This document shows positions 8,639 through 18,093 of a stretch of 64,000 nt of DNA, piece after piece. Position 1 is the first letter of the stretch; the number at the start of each line of letters is the position of its first letter. The stretch covers positions 89,969 through 153,968 of the forward strand of contig JAEURN010000001.1 in the NCBI GenBank assembly GCA_016789105.1, given 5' to 3'. A program made the translations under genes and the position numbers. The notes beneath the pieces were generated by a model, which was given only the letters and a program-made list of their open reading frames with translations, made no database searches and was not told the origin of the DNA. This DNA comes from Armatimonadota bacterium (GTDB taxonomy: Bacteria; Armatimonadota; Fimbriimonadia; Fimbriimonadales; Fimbriimonadaceae).

Positions 8639-9883
8639 ATGAATTCAAAAACGCTTATTACCGCTTCACTGGCCTTGGCTGCACTTGGTGCCCTTGCCCA
8701 GTCCGACCAAAAACAAGAACTGGCCAGCCTCTCATGCCCAGTGCTGGGGAACCCAGTCTCGCCACAGAAAGACCTCTCGATCGAATACCGGGGACTTTCA
8801 ATTTCGTTTTGCTGCCCGGGATGCGACGCCAAATTCCTGGCCAACCCCGAGAAGTACTTGGAAGAAGCCTCCCATGACGGCAAGACCGTGGCAATCAGCC
8901 TGTTCGACCCGGTCAACCACAAACGGCTGGCCCTTGCCGATGCAGCGGCTACCCTGGACTTCCAGGGGATCCGGTACCCGTTTGCCACCGCGGCCGATGC
9001 CACGGAGTTCCGCTCTCTTCCCGGATCGTATGCCTACGCTCCCAGCCGGGAATCCGTGACCTGTCCGGTGATGAAGAAAACCGTCGAAAGCCACTCATCG
9101 GCGGCGGGATTTGCAGATTTCCGGGGGGTTCGCTACTATTTCTGCTGTCCCGGTTGCGACGAAGATTTTGCCAAGGATCCGGAAAAATTTGCGGCATCGG
9201 TTGCGGACAAGGTGCGGCCCGTGGCCGCCACGGCAGAAAAGGCCCATCCGCAATTGACTTTGGCGCCGACATGTGCCGGGTGTGCCGGTGAGGCGAGGCT
9301 TTTGAGCAATGGGGGGTTTGCCGGAAAATTCACGGCGGCCTATCGGTTTGTGGCCATTGACGATGTCGCGGCCCGGCACCGGTTCACACTGGACTACGCT
9401 GTCACCCCCCGCCTCACCGTTGGAATCGAGCGCAGCGGTGGCGATGCGAGCCTTGCCCCAGTTCCCCGATTCCAAGACAACCCCGGCGACTTCCTCCGGT
9501 TTTCTGATGGCGACGCCCTGGTTATGCCGCGGTTCAGCTGGTTCGTCTCACCCGAAAAGGAGAACTGCCCGAGCTTCCTCGTCGGCATGGCCTCGGATCG
9601 GCTCAGCACGCCTCGCGGACAAGCCTTTTTTGCCACCGCCTCCAAGCACATCGCTGGAACCTCGGTCACGCCGTTCCTCAGCATAAAGACCAACACCTTC
9701 GATGGGCGGACGGTCATGCCCTTTGGAGTGAATTACGCGTTGCCCGACAATTTCGTCCTGCAGGCGGTCAACGACGGCGACTACACGCACTTCTTGTTCA
9801 CAAAAATGCTGGATCGGGCGTCGGTCAGCCTGTTGCTCGCCCGGAGCCGGTATTTCGGTTTCAGCGTCGCGGTGGGGTTTTAA
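8639..9883 (+). CDS. Exported protein with two YHS metal-binding domains and a C-terminal unknown domain
   Basis: A 414-residue protein with a signal peptide (TLITASLALAALGALAQ). Two YHS-type modules follow: C33 with FCCPGC (C58, C59, C62), and C142 with FCCPGC (C169, C170, C173). A CAGC pair (212, 215) precedes a C-terminal domain of about 190 residues rich in beta strands, possibly a small beta-barrel. YHS domains are linked to copper and other heavy-metal handling. I use ATG 8639; ATG 8615 is in frame. It sits between a Cys-rich exported protein and a thioredoxin-fold protein. Confidence 0.8.
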   Translation: MNSKTLITASLALAALGALAQSDQKQELASLSCPVLGNPVSPQKDLSIEYRGLSISFCCPGCDAKFLANPEKYLEEASHDGKTVAISLFDPVNHKRLALADAAATLDFQGIRYPFATAADATEFRSLPGSYAYAPSRESVTCPVMKKTVESHSSAAGFADFRGVRYYFCCPGCDEDFAKDPEKFAASVADKVRPVAATAEKAHPQLTLAPTCAGCAGEARLLSNGGFAGKFTAAYRFVAIDDVAARHRFTLDYAVTPRLTVGIERSGGDASLAPVPRFQDNPGDFLRFSDGDALVMPRFSWFVSPEKENCPSFLVGMASDRLSTPRGQAFFATASKHIAGTSVTPFLSIKTNTFDGRTVMPFGVNYALPDNFVLQAVNDGDYTHFLFTKMLDRASVSLLLARSRYFGFSVAVGF

Positions 9884-9887
9884 AGCC

Positions 9888-10343
9888 ATGGTTGCCGCAG
9901 CTCTGGTGCTCCTGGCCCAAGGCCAACTGGCCACCCCTGCCCCGATGCCCGAACTCAACTTGAAAGACTTGCAAGGCAAGACATGGCGCAAAGAAGGGCT
10001 GGAACGAGACCGCGTCTATCTGGTCGAGTTCTGGGCAACCTGGTGCACAACGTGCCGGGCCATCCATCCGGAAGTCCAAAAGTTCGTCAAGTCTCAAGCC
10101 GAAGCCAAGTTCACCTACCTGGCAGTGAGCGTGGATGATGACCTTGGTGCCCTGCGCAAATGGGCAAAGGCCGAACAACCAGCCTATCCGGTTTTGATGG
10201 ATCCCGATTTCGCCGCAATGGAGCGGTGGAAGGTGAAAGAGGTTCCCAGCCTGTTCTTTGTGCTCAACGGCAAGGTGTTGTGGCGGCACACGGGCTCTCT
10301 CAAATCGGCCGATTTGAATTCGGCCTTGGCAAAGATCAAATGA
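9888..10343 (+). CDS. TlpA/ResA-like thiol-disulfide oxidoreductase
   Basis: A 151-residue thioredoxin-fold protein with a short hydrophobic N-terminus (possible signal or anchor), the active site W-C53-T-T-C56, and the cis-Pro in EVPSLFFVL. Proteins of this group reduce Cys pairs outside the cytoplasm, for example in cytochrome c or copper-site maturation. It starts 4 nt after the double-YHS gene, so its likely clients are the Cys-rich neighbours. That link is inferred from context only. Confidence 0.88.
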   Translation: MVAAALVLLAQGQLATPAPMPELNLKDLQGKTWRKEGLERDRVYLVEFWATWCTTCRAIHPEVQKFVKSQAEAKFTYLAVSVDDDLGALRKWAKAEQPAYPVLMDPDFAAMERWKVKEVPSLFFVLNGKVLWRHTGSLKSADLNSALAKIK

Positions 10344-10346
10344 AAA

Positions 10347-10366
10347 CGGCCCCCAATAGGGGGCCG
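10347..10366 (-). terminator. Perfect 8-bp hairpin between the redox cassette and tRNA-Gly
   Basis: CGGCCCCC, loop AATA, GGGGGCCG. On the minus strand it is followed by TTTT, so it fits a terminator for tRNA-Gly. It may also end transcription of the thioredoxin-fold gene on the plus strand. Confidence 0.7.
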
Positions 10367-10376
10367 GAAACTGTTT

Positions 10377-10451
10377 TGGAGCGGGAAAGGAGATTCGAAC
10401 TCCCGACCCTCTCGTTGGCAACGAGATGCTCTACCACTGAGCTATTCCCGC
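10377..10451 (-). tRNA. tRNA-Gly (anticodon GCC)
   Basis: Read on the minus strand it starts GCGGGAATAGCTCAG and ends TTCCCGCT plus an encoded CCA. The 7-bp acceptor is perfect (GCGGGAA/TTCCCGC), and the anticodon loop TTGCCAA sits in stem CTCG/CGAG. The T arm GTTCGAATC is normal. The length is 75 nt including CCA. Confidence 0.96.
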
Positions 10452-10521
10452 TCGGGAGAGCGATAATATACCCCAAGCCCGCAGGCCGTGCAACGGGCCC
10501 GGCACCTCCGGGTCAAAAGGG

Positions 10522-10527
10522 CATAAT
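10522..10527 (+). promoter_or_regulatory. Putative -10 box (CATAAT), leaderless spacing, for the inositol-phosphatase-like gene
   Basis: CATAAT ends 6 nt before GTG 10534, leaving no room for an untranslated leader. Confidence 0.5.
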
Positions 10528-10533
10528 GTCCCC

Positions 10534-11295
10534 GTGGCCAATTACCGATCGCTGACCGAAGCCACTGCCCCCCTCCTCCATCAAGCGGCCGCGATTGCCA
10601 GCAACCTCCGGACTGGCCTCCAAATCGATCAAAAGCGCGATTCTTCCCTGGTCACCAACGTTGACCGGGCCATTGAGCAGTTCCTCAAACCGGCACTTTT
10701 GGATTTGACTCCGGGTGCCGGCTTTTATGGCGAAGAGTTCGGCCACACCCCGCCGAGCGATGCCGGATACTGGGTGGTCGACCCGGTAGACGGGACCTCG
10801 AATTTTGCCTACGGGCAACCCCTTTGGGGAATCACCGCGGCCTATTTGCAGGGCGGCCGCATCCGCTCCGGTGGGATTCTGCTGCCAGACCTCGGCGAAA
10901 CCTACCTGGCAACAGAGGGCGAAGGCGCGACGCGGAACGGGGTCAAACTCCCGATGATCCCACCCGGCCCCATCCAAGAAACCGAGCTTTTGGGGAACAC
11001 CGACAGCCGGATTAGGTTTTTGGGGCAAACGCCCGGCAAACTCCGGCATATCGGGGCTTTTGTGGTGGAAAGCACCTTTGTCGCCACCCAGCGTTACCGG
11101 GCCCTGATCACGGGTCAGATCTCGCTCTACGATTGTGCGGCCGGCATCCTGATTAACCGGGAATTGGGTGCAGAAGTCCGGTACCTGGACGGCGGCCATT
11201 TCGATGAATCCCGCCACTTGGGAACGGATCTTTCGCCCGGTTTCTATATCGGCCCAAGGGATTCCAACTTCCCGTTTGGCCTTTCAAGCGAGTAA
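10534..11295 (+). CDS. Inositol monophosphatase family phosphatase
   Basis: A 253-residue enzyme of the Li-sensitive, Mg-dependent phosphatase family. The metal ligands are visible: GEE at 66-68 (E67/E68) and D83-P-V-D86-G-T-S, with a third Asp in DCAAG near the C-terminus. The family includes inositol monophosphatase, PAP phosphatase and histidinol phosphatase; sequence alone does not decide the substrate. It starts with GTG and runs tail-to-tail into the sigma factor gene with a 12-nt overlap. Confidence 0.88.
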   Translation: MANYRSLTEATAPLLHQAAAIASNLRTGLQIDQKRDSSLVTNVDRAIEQFLKPALLDLTPGAGFYGEEFGHTPPSDAGYWVVDPVDGTSNFAYGQPLWGITAAYLQGGRIRSGGILLPDLGETYLATEGEGATRNGVKLPMIPPGPIQETELLGNTDSRIRFLGQTPGKLRHIGAFVVESTFVATQRYRALITGQISLYDCAAGILINRELGAEVRYLDGGHFDESRHLGTDLSPGFYIGPRDSNFPFGLSSE

Positions 11296-12192
11296 GGCGC
11301 GGCATTCGCTGCGCTTGAGTTTTTTAAGTCCCCGCTGCTCGATCTGCCGAACCCGCTCCCTGGTGATTTGAAGTTGGGAGGCAACCTCTTCCAAGGTGAG
11401 TTGCAATCCGTCCCTGAGGCCAAACCTCAGGCTGAGGACTTCGCGTTCCCGATCATCCAGGATGGAAAGGGCCTCGGCGATGGATTGTTTCAAATGGGTT
11501 TGGTCAATATCGGAATTGCCATGGCGGGAATCGGGGATCACATCCTGCAAAGTGGCGTCGTCGCTGCCCGAAATAGGCGATTCAAGCGAGAGGGCGTCGG
11601 GCACCAGGTGCAAAAATTCGTTGACTTTTTCGACCTCGATCTCTGCCCTCTGGGCGATCTCCTCGGCCGTCGGCTCCCGTCCAAGCTCAAACTGCAGCCG
11701 GGCGGCAACCCGGCGCAGCCTCATGGTTCCTTCGACGACATGAACCGGCACGCGAATCAGCCGGGATTGGTCGCTGATGGCCCGGCTGATCGCTTGACGG
11801 ATCCACCAGGTGGCATAGGTGCTGAAGCGGAAACCTTTGGCGCCATCGAACTTTTCCACGGCCTTGATGAGCCCAATGTTCCCTTCTTGGATCAAGTCAT
11901 CCAGGCACAGCCCCCGGCCCGTGAATTTTTTGGCGATGTTGACAACTAGCCGGTAATTGGATTCGACCAGCCGCTTCCGGCTTTCCAAGCAACCGCTGGT
12001 CATTTTGCGGGCAAGGACAGTCTCCTGCTCTGAAGTAAGCAACGGCGTACGCCCCACGGTAGCCAACCACAGCTTGAGGCTGTCATCGACTTTGACCCGG
12101 GACACCGGTTCATGCGTTGCCGCTCCTGGCTCTAATTCAAATCCATCTGACCGCTCCGGTGATCCGGTCAACCCAGGTTGAACGAATGCCAT
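11284..12192 (-). CDS. rpoD: RNA polymerase sigma-70 family factor (RpoD/SigA type)
   Basis: About 302 residues from ATG 12192, with region 1.2 ([12 protein letters not shown]), region 2 ([31 protein letters not shown]), region 3 and region 4 ([21 protein letters not shown]). It lacks the long region 1.1 and non-conserved insert, so it is a compact primary or group 2 sigma. The frame extends upstream to a TTG at 12264 that overlaps the dnaG stop as TTGA; the start is therefore uncertain. Primase followed by sigma is the conserved macromolecular-synthesis operon order, which favours the housekeeping role. Confidence 0.9.
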   Translation of the reverse strand: MAFVQPGLTGSPERSDGFELEPGAATHEPVSRVKVDDSLKLWLATVGRTPLLTSEQETVLARKMTSGCLESRKRLVESNYRLVVNIAKKFTGRGLCLDDLIQEGNIGLIKAVEKFDGAKGFRFSTYATWWIRQAISRAISDQSRLIRVPVHVVEGTMRLRRVAARLQFELGREPTAEEIAQRAEIEVEKVNEFLHLVPDALSLESPISGSDDATLQDVIPDSRHGNSDIDQTHLKQSIAEALSILDDREREVLSLRFGLRDGLQLTLEEVASQLQITRERVRQIEQRGLKKLKRSECRALLA

Positions 12193-12260
12193 GGAATCCA
12201 GTCCGCCGCCGGAACAAACACCGCCGGCTTCTTGCGTTATACTCCACAATCTTTGTATAT

Positions 12261-14057
12261 TCAAGAAGAATTTTGCGGGGATTTGCCGCCCTTTAACCTT
12301 CTTAACCTATCGTTTATGTTCCTCAATGCCTCGTCATCTGCAGCCCCGGCGGTGAGGGCCGCTTCGGCTTCCAATTGGGCAGTCCGAGCTTCCAAATCGC
12401 GGCTCAGGCGGTCGACAGCTTCTTCCAGGATCGGGAGTTCGATTGGTTCGCCGGACTGCATGGCCAAGTCAAACAGCAATGTCCTGATGGCGGCATCCTG
12501 AATCTGATGGGGCCACCGGTCGTCGCGGGGGGCGGCCGCGCCGAGCCCTTCCAGGCTCCGGGCCACCCGCGTTCCCAATGCGGTTTTCATCAACGGGGCA
12601 TGACAGGCAAATTTCCATGCTTCGGCAACGAGGGCGGGGGCAAACAGCGAAAGGAACACCACCTTTTCCGGGCCCGCGAGGTCGCCTGGCTTGAGTTGTT
12701 CTTCGACAGCAACCGGCTCAACATCCTCTTCGGCCTGGATTTTGGCCTGACGCGGGTTGTCTTTCCTCTTCCGGTCGTTCCTGGCCTTGGCCACCATGCG
12801 TTCCAGCGCCTTGGCGGCTGCCTGCCGGTCGCGGATTCCCGGGTACTTGGCTGCCACCGGGATCAGGTGTTTTTGGAGTTCCAGCGGAGTTTCGGCCGTC
12901 GCCAAGATTTCCACCACCTCTTTCCAATAGGCATCCGATTCTGGATCGAGCTTGGCATTGAGCCGGCCCATGCGGAAATCCATGGGGCTGACCCCCTGCT
13001 CGACGGCCGCGACCACGGCCGCCGCACCCTTCTGCTTCAGCAGAGTGTCCGGGTCTTCACCGGCGGGGGCCAGAGCGACCTTGACACTAAGCCCACCTTC
13101 GGCCAGAAGCAAGGATGCCCGGTCGGCGGCCTTTTGGCCGGCCTCGTCGGCATCGTAAAGCACCACAACTTGGCTGCACCACCGCTTCAGCAATCGCACG
13201 TGGTCGTCGGCCAGGGCTGTCCCCAAGCTGGCCACCGCTTGTCCGACCCCGGCCCGGTGGCAGGCAATGACGTCCAGGTACCCCTCCACAAGCACGGCCT
13301 GGCCGGCTCTTGCGATGGCTTCTTTGGCGCGGTTCATCCCGTAAAGCACGCGCGATTTGCTGTAAAGCGGGGTATCGCTGCTGTTGATGTATTTGGGTTG
13401 GCCCTGGCCCGTCACACGTCCGCCGAAGGCCACCAAACGTCCGCGTTCGTCGCGGATCGGGAACATGATCCGGCCCCGGAACCGGTCGTAGTATCCACCG
13501 GATTGGTCCCGGTCAACCAAGAACAGCTGCTGGCAAAGCGGGAGATTGTGCCCCTTCTTCTTCAGGGTCAACGCAAGCGCTTCGCCGGCCGGGGGGCCAT
13601 AGCCAATTTCCCAGGCGTCTGCCGTTTCTTTGTCGATCCCCCGTAACCGGAGGTATTCCTGGGCATGGGTGTCGCTTCTGAGCTGGTCGCGGAAAAAGGC
13701 GAGGGCGTCGGCCATCGCTGCTTCCATTTGCTCTGGCTCGTCAGAATCCTGTTTGCCGGTGAATTGGGGGATTTCGACCCCCGCGGCCTTGCCCAAGATG
13801 CGCATGGCATCCATGAAATCGACCCGTTGGGTTTCCATGACCCACTTGAACGCGTCGCCGGTTGCCCCGCAACTCCAGCATTTGTAGATCCCAAGGGTCG
13901 GGTTGACGTTGAAGCTCGGGTTCCGGTCGTCATGGAACGGGCAGAGGCCGGTGAAGCCTCTGCCCGTTTTTTTGAGCGACACCCGTTGCCCGACCAGATC
14001 GGCCAAATCGGTGCGGCGGCGGATTTCTTCCTTGATCCGGTCGAAATCAGCCGCCAC
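12261..14057 (-). CDS. dnaG: DNA primase
   Basis: A 598-residue primase that makes RNA primers at the replication fork. The N-terminal zinc-binding domain has C39-P-F-H42 and C60-W-S-C63. The RNA polymerase basic motif is [21 protein letters not shown]. The Toprim core includes [17 protein letters not shown] and [18 protein letters not shown]. The C-terminal helicase-binding part is weakly conserved, as usual. It starts with GTG and is followed by the sigma factor gene. Confidence 0.97.
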   Translation of the reverse strand: MAADFDRIKEEIRRRTDLADLVGQRVSLKKTGRGFTGLCPFHDDRNPSFNVNPTLGIYKCWSCGATGDAFKWVMETQRVDFMDAMRILGKAAGVEIPQFTGKQDSDEPEQMEAAMADALAFFRDQLRSDTHAQEYLRLRGIDKETADAWEIGYGPPAGEALALTLKKKGHNLPLCQQLFLVDRDQSGGYYDRFRGRIMFPIRDERGRLVAFGGRVTGQGQPKYINSSDTPLYSKSRVLYGMNRAKEAIARAGQAVLVEGYLDVIACHRAGVGQAVASLGTALADDHVRLLKRWCSQVVVLYDADEAGQKAADRASLLLAEGGLSVKVALAPAGEDPDTLLKQKGAAAVVAAVEQGVSPMDFRMGRLNAKLDPESDAYWKEVVEILATAETPLELQKHLIPVAAKYPGIRDRQAAAKALERMVAKARNDRKRKDNPRQAKIQAEEDVEPVAVEEQLKPGDLAGPEKVVFLSLFAPALVAEAWKFACHAPLMKTALGTRVARSLEGLGAAAPRDDRWPHQIQDAAIRTLLFDLAMQSGEPIELPILEEAVDRLSRDLEARTAQLEAEAALTAGAADDEALRNINDRLRRLKGGKSPQNSS

Positions 14058-14085
14058 TGCCCATCAATTCCAGACCAAGCTGAGC

Positions 14086-14931
14086 TTAGGTCTTGCCCGC
14101 GGCGACCACAACGCCGGTCACGACTTGGGGTTTGTCTTTTTGCAAGCGGTTCATGCGGAAGGCAACCCGGTCACGGACGAGGAACCGGACGACGAGGTTG
14201 TCGCCGTTGATTTCATAGCTGTCCGGCGCATTGTAGGCCTTGATCAGGCTGGAGAAGCTGGACCCAAAGGTGATGCCCCGCCTGGTGCGCACGGCGCTGT
14301 TCTTGAGCCCGATCGCTTCGATTTGGATGACGCGGTTGAACTTGTCGAGGACGAAAGCGTATCGGCTGCCGTTGCGTTTGTAGACCCAGCGGGTGTAGAT
14401 GACTTTGCCGCCACCGCCGCCGCTGGCTGCGCCGCCGCCGCGCCCGCCGGTTCCGCCAGGACCCGTGTTCGGGGTCGAGGCTCCGCCGCCACGGCCGGAA
14501 TCTCCGCCGCCGCCATCGTCAGGCGGGGCCAAAGTGGCTTGCCGCCATTCTTGGCCGTTGCCAAATGGGTCGCCGACCAATTCGAACGGGGTGTTGTATT
14601 TGCCGCCGGCGCCTTCGCCGCCCGTCGGGCCGCGCTGGCCGCCTTGCGGTGCCCCGCCCCGGCCGCCGACGCCGGTGCCCGGAGTTCCCGCGCCGCCGCC
14701 GTCGCCTGCCCCGCCACCGGCCGCAGAGCTGCTGCCGACGTTGAGGGCCAGAATGTCATCAGGTGACCCATACTTGCTGATCACCTTGCTGCCCGGGTCA
14801 TAAAGGCTGATGCCGATTAAGCTGTTCTCTGCCGAGCCCCGGTGGGGTTGCGGCGAATTTTGGCCGATGACGACGGCAGCCGACCCCAAGGTCAGTGCCG
14901 CCATTGCCAATCCGATAAGTGCGTTCTTCAC
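14086..14931 (-). CDS. Secreted Gly-rich protein with conserved ends
   Basis: A 281-residue protein with a signal peptide (NALIGLAMAALTLGSAAVVIG). Two low-complexity Gly-rich blocks (about residues 67-110 and 138-175) flank a short motif (KYNTPFELVGDPFG). The C-terminal 110 residues are non-repetitive (RWVYKRNGSRYAFVLDKF, ITFGSSFSSLIKAYNAPDSY) and look like a folded domain that assesses sequence around a 'start/slope' repeat; an earlier segment, ISLYDPGSKVISKYGSPDD, is similar in style. Function unknown. It starts GTG with GGGAG upstream and lies just before dnaG. Confidence 0.7.
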   Translation of the reverse strand: MKNALIGLAMAALTLGSAAVVIGQNSPQPHRGSAENSLIGISLYDPGSKVISKYGSPDDILALNVGSSSAAGGGAGDGGGAGTPGTGVGGRGGAPQGGQRGPTGGEGAGGKYNTPFELVGDPFGNGQEWRQATLAPPDDGGGGDSGRGGGASTPNTGPGGTGGRGGGAASGGGGGKVIYTRWVYKRNGSRYAFVLDKFNRVIQIEAIGLKNSAVRTRRGITFGSSFSSLIKAYNAPDSYEINGDNLVVRFLVRDRVAFRMNRLQKDKPQVVTGVVVAAGKT

Positions 14932-15116
14932 AGGTCTGGAACTCCCTCTTTCCGAGTACGCCCATTACGACGTGGCAGAGGGGCAGAATGGTTACACACT
15001 TGTCCCCAATCCGCCTGACCGGGACCCCCGAGAACTTTCTGCTCTTCCTGACTCTTATACAAGTGTAGACTGGACGGCGTGCGGGAAACGCCCCCGCCCA
15101 GCATCTAGGAAGAACT

Positions 15117-15440
15117 ATGGGAGCAAACCTGACCCTCGAAGCTAGCCGGTTCGAAACCGAAGTCCTCAATTCCGATGTGCCCGTCCTCGTCGATTTCTGG
15201 GCCACCTGGTGTCGGCCGTGCATCGCCATCACGCCGAGCGTGGAAGAAGTCGCCACCGAGATGGAAGGCCGGGCCAAGGTCTTCAAAGTCGATGTGGATG
15301 AAAATCAAGCCCTCGCCATGAAGTACGACATCATGAGCATCCCTGCCCTCGTCGTGTTCAAAGGCGGCAAGGAAGTCGACCGCATGGTCGGTGCCGGCAG
15401 CAAAGCCGACATCAAAAACCTGATCGAACGGCACGCCTAA
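15117..15440 (+). CDS. trxA: Thioredoxin
   Basis: A 107-residue cytoplasmic thioredoxin with the active site W-C32-R-P-C35 (Arg in place of the usual Gly), the buried Asp in VLVDFWATW, the cis-Pro in SIPALVVF, and C-terminal GAGSKADI. It reduces protein disulfides using thioredoxin reductase, which is not in the window. The 185-nt gap before it also contains the promoter of the divergent Gly-rich protein gene; no strong promoter could be singled out there. Confidence 0.95.
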   Translation: MGANLTLEASRFETEVLNSDVPVLVDFWATWCRPCIAITPSVEEVATEMEGRAKVFKVDVDENQALAMKYDIMSIPALVVFKGGKEVDRMVGAGSKADIKNLIERHA

Positions 15441-15483
15441 GCCGCTCGCCGGCTCCGGCCCACCGCAAAGAGGGGGCAACGCA

Positions 15484-17322
15484 ATGGAACCGGGCCGCGT
15501 CACTATGGGTGACGTGGCCCGTTTTCGTTTCTGGTTCCTCCTGTTCTTCCTGTTGGCCCCGATCCTCGGGCTTGCCGATGATGGATTTGAGATCGAGAAC
15601 TACGACGTCCGGATGACAGCCACGGCTAACGCCGTCATCGAAGTTAATGAAACGATCTCGGTCACGTTCACCGAATCAAAGCACGGCATTTACCGTGAAA
15701 TCCCCAATCGGTACGAAATTAGCGGCGGTCCGCAACGCCGAGTGTTGATCCAGAACGTCCAGGTCCCCGGGGAAGGTGTGCTCGTCACGCAAAACCTCAA
15801 CAACGTCCGGATTCGCATCGGCGACGCTGACACCGTGCTTCCCGCCGGCACCAAAAAGACCTATATCATCCAATATTCCGTCAAGGGCGCCATCAACTGG
15901 TTCAAAGGCGATGAATCGTGGGAGCCGCGGTCGGAAATCTATTGGAACATTGCCGGGCCATCCTGGCCGACCGCCATCAAACGGACGACCTTTACGCTCA
16001 GCTATCCATCAGAAAAGGCCAGTTCGATCAAACCCCGGCTCTATGTCGGCTATTTTGGGGGCACTTCCTATGTGGAACCCGGGCAAGGCGGCAAATCCAT
16101 CCGATTCGACCAATCCCCAGGCATGGTCTCCGGCACCGTATCGCAACCGGTTTACCCAGGCCAGGCCGTTTCGGTCGTCGTCGCCGTACCGGCCGGGTTG
16201 ATCCGTCAACCCGCCTGGTATGAGGATCTCGGCGACTTCCTCCGCATCAACTGGGGGTTATTGTTGCCCTTGCCGTTGGCCGCAGTTTTGGGGGTTGTCT
16301 GGTTGTTCATTGGCCGCGACCCCAAAGTTGGCCCTCCGGGGGTGCGGTTCGACCCCCCGCCCGGAATTGACCCGGCCTTTGCCGGGGTCTTGATCGACGA
16401 CAAGGTCGATGGCCGCGACATCACCGCCGGGATCATGTCCTTGGCCGTCAAGGGGTATCTCAAGTTTGTCTCCAATGACCCCCACGGACGGTTTGACCCG
16501 GAAACCACTTCTGTTCGCCGCACCGGAAAACCTGTCGGGTCTGACCTCATCGAATTCGAGCGAACCCTGTTGGACCGGGTTTTTGCCGGAGGAACAACCT
16601 ACACCACCTTGGAGAACATGATCGACAACCTTCGGGCTTCCGGCTACTCGATCACCAAAAAGCTCCGCGACCGGCTCGTTGGTGGCGGTTATTACCGGAT
16701 CCATCCCGAGGATGTGCGCGGACAGATGGCCGCGCTGCCATTCATGTTGATCTTTGTCCTCTTTTGGGCAGGCGGGTTCTTCTCTGGCTTCTTGTCCCAC
16801 CTCGGTCTCGCGCCATCCATCATGAGTGTCATATTCGGGGTTCTTGCGTGCGTCCCCGTCTATGGGTTTTTCATGGTGATCATGCCGGCGCGGACCGCGC
16901 TTGGGGCCGTCAAAAACAAGGAATGCCTCGCCTTTTTTGAAGCCATGAAGCGCCGGGCCCACTACAACGATTGGTTCACCAAAACAAACCTTGACCAAGC
17001 CAAATATGAGGAGTACCTTCCTTATGCCGTGGCTTTCGGCCTGACCCGCGAATGGTCCACGATCTGCAACAGCGTTGTGCAAGGGTTGCCGAGCTTTTGC
17101 GAATCGGGTTACAACGGCCCGTTTGACTACTATCTGTGGTCGTCCAGTTTCCACCACAGTTACGATTCGATGAACAGCCAATTCGCCCCGATGACGAGGC
17201 CCCCATCCAGCTCAGGATATCATGGCGGCGGCTCCTCGGGCTGGTCGGGCGGATCTGGGTTCAGCGGTGGGGGAGGATTCTCCGGCGGAGGATTTGGTGG
17301 CGGCGGCGGCGGCAGCTGGTAG
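15484..17322 (+). CDS. DUF2207 family membrane protein with Gly-rich tail
   Basis: A 612-residue protein. It has a signal sequence (FWFLLFFLLAPILGLA), an extracellular beta-rich DUF2207 region (IENYDVRMTATANAVIEVNETISV, GIYREIPNRY), a membrane helix near 255-275, a cytoplasmic segment, two more helices near 415-465, and a tail of Gly/Ser repeats (FSGGGGFSGGGFGGGGG). ATG 15484 is preceded by AGAGGGGGC; ATG 15505 is an alternative. The family is widespread but its function is not known. Confidence 0.88.
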   Translation: MEPGRVTMGDVARFRFWFLLFFLLAPILGLADDGFEIENYDVRMTATANAVIEVNETISVTFTESKHGIYREIPNRYEISGGPQRRVLIQNVQVPGEGVLVTQNLNNVRIRIGDADTVLPAGTKKTYIIQYSVKGAINWFKGDESWEPRSEIYWNIAGPSWPTAIKRTTFTLSYPSEKASSIKPRLYVGYFGGTSYVEPGQGGKSIRFDQSPGMVSGTVSQPVYPGQAVSVVVAVPAGLIRQPAWYEDLGDFLRINWGLLLPLPLAAVLGVVWLFIGRDPKVGPPGVRFDPPPGIDPAFAGVLIDDKVDGRDITAGIMSLAVKGYLKFVSNDPHGRFDPETTSVRRTGKPVGSDLIEFERTLLDRVFAGGTTYTTLENMIDNLRASGYSITKKLRDRLVGGGYYRIHPEDVRGQMAALPFMLIFVLFWAGGFFSGFLSHLGLAPSIMSVIFGVLACVPVYGFFMVIMPARTALGAVKNKECLAFFEAMKRRAHYNDWFTKTNLDQAKYEEYLPYAVAFGLTREWSTICNSVVQGLPSFCESGYNGPFDYYLWSSSFHHSYDSMNSQFAPMTRPPSSSGYHGGGSSGWSGGSGFSGGGGFSGGGFGGGGGGSW

Positions 17323-17324
17323 GG

Positions 17325-18002
17325 CTAATCCTCAAGCAAGAGCGCCGGAAGGTGGTTGATATTGGCCACCAGGTGGGTGTGGGGGTACGGCATCAGCGCT
17401 TCCCGCGAATGGGTGCCTTCGGTGACCCCGACAACCCATCCGCATCCGCTGATGTTGCCCATCAGCAGGTCATTGGGGGTGTCGCCCACCTTGGCCACGT
17501 GGGCGGGGTTGTCCACGGCGAAACGTTTCATGGCTTCAAACACCATTTGCGGGTTGGGTTTGGGTTTGTTGACTTCGTTTCCGGCGACCGTCCAATCGAT
17601 GATCCCGCCTTTCCACTTCAGCTTTTCCAAAATGTGGTCGGCCACATGCCGGTTCAAGCACGTGTCGAGCACGACGAAGATGCCGTTCTGTTTGAGGACG
17701 CTAAAAACAGACATCGCCCCGGGAACCGGGATCGCCTCGTCCGCGAAATAGGCGTTGAGCGTGGCATCGAGTTTGACGACGGTCTCGGCCACAAAAGCCG
17801 GGTTTTCAGCGCGGTCGTCCCCTACTCGGCGCAATGAGCGGTTGACGACGAATTCCGGCGGTGATCCCATCCAGGGGATGAAAGCGCCGGGCGGGATTTC
17901 AAAGCCATATTCCTTGAAGAAGTCGGACATAACGCGGGCGATCCCCCCACGGTCGAACACGGTTGTGCCCGCCATGTCGAACATCACCAATCGCGGCTTC
18001 AT
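17325..18002 (-). CDS. HAD-superfamily phosphonatase-like hydrolase
   Basis: A 225-residue HAD protein. The N-terminal nucleophile motif is D9-M-A-G-T-T, with Ala in place of the second Asp, as in phosphonoacetaldehyde hydrolase (PhnX). Later motifs are LDTC (motif II), K in NEVNKPKPNPQMV (motif III) and GDTPNDLLMG (motif IV). The cap region reads WMGSPPEFV, where PhnX has the Schiff-base Lys; without it, true phosphonatase activity is unlikely. I chose ATG 18002; TTG 18011 is in frame. It ends 2 nt from the DUF2207 gene, tail to tail. Confidence 0.85.
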   Translation of the reverse strand: MKPRLVMFDMAGTTVFDRGGIARVMSDFFKEYGFEIPPGAFIPWMGSPPEFVVNRSLRRVGDDRAENPAFVAETVVKLDATLNAYFADEAIPVPGAMSVFSVLKQNGIFVVLDTCLNRHVADHILEKLKWKGGIIDWTVAGNEVNKPKPNPQMVFEAMKRFAVDNPAHVAKVGDTPNDLLMGNISGCGWVVGVTEGTHSREALMPYPHTHLVANINHLPALLLED

Positions 18003-18093
18003 CTCCGCCAAGTATGACCCAATGGGGGTCGCTGTTCGTTCGGCCCGCTGCCCATGTTATGCGGATTCTTTAGAAATCCAGGTGAAATAGGGC

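Noticed and set aside
14399..14803. Pro-rich plus-strand frame of 134 codons opposite the Gly-rich protein
   Set aside because: It is the direct antisense of the Gly codons and has no independent coding signals.
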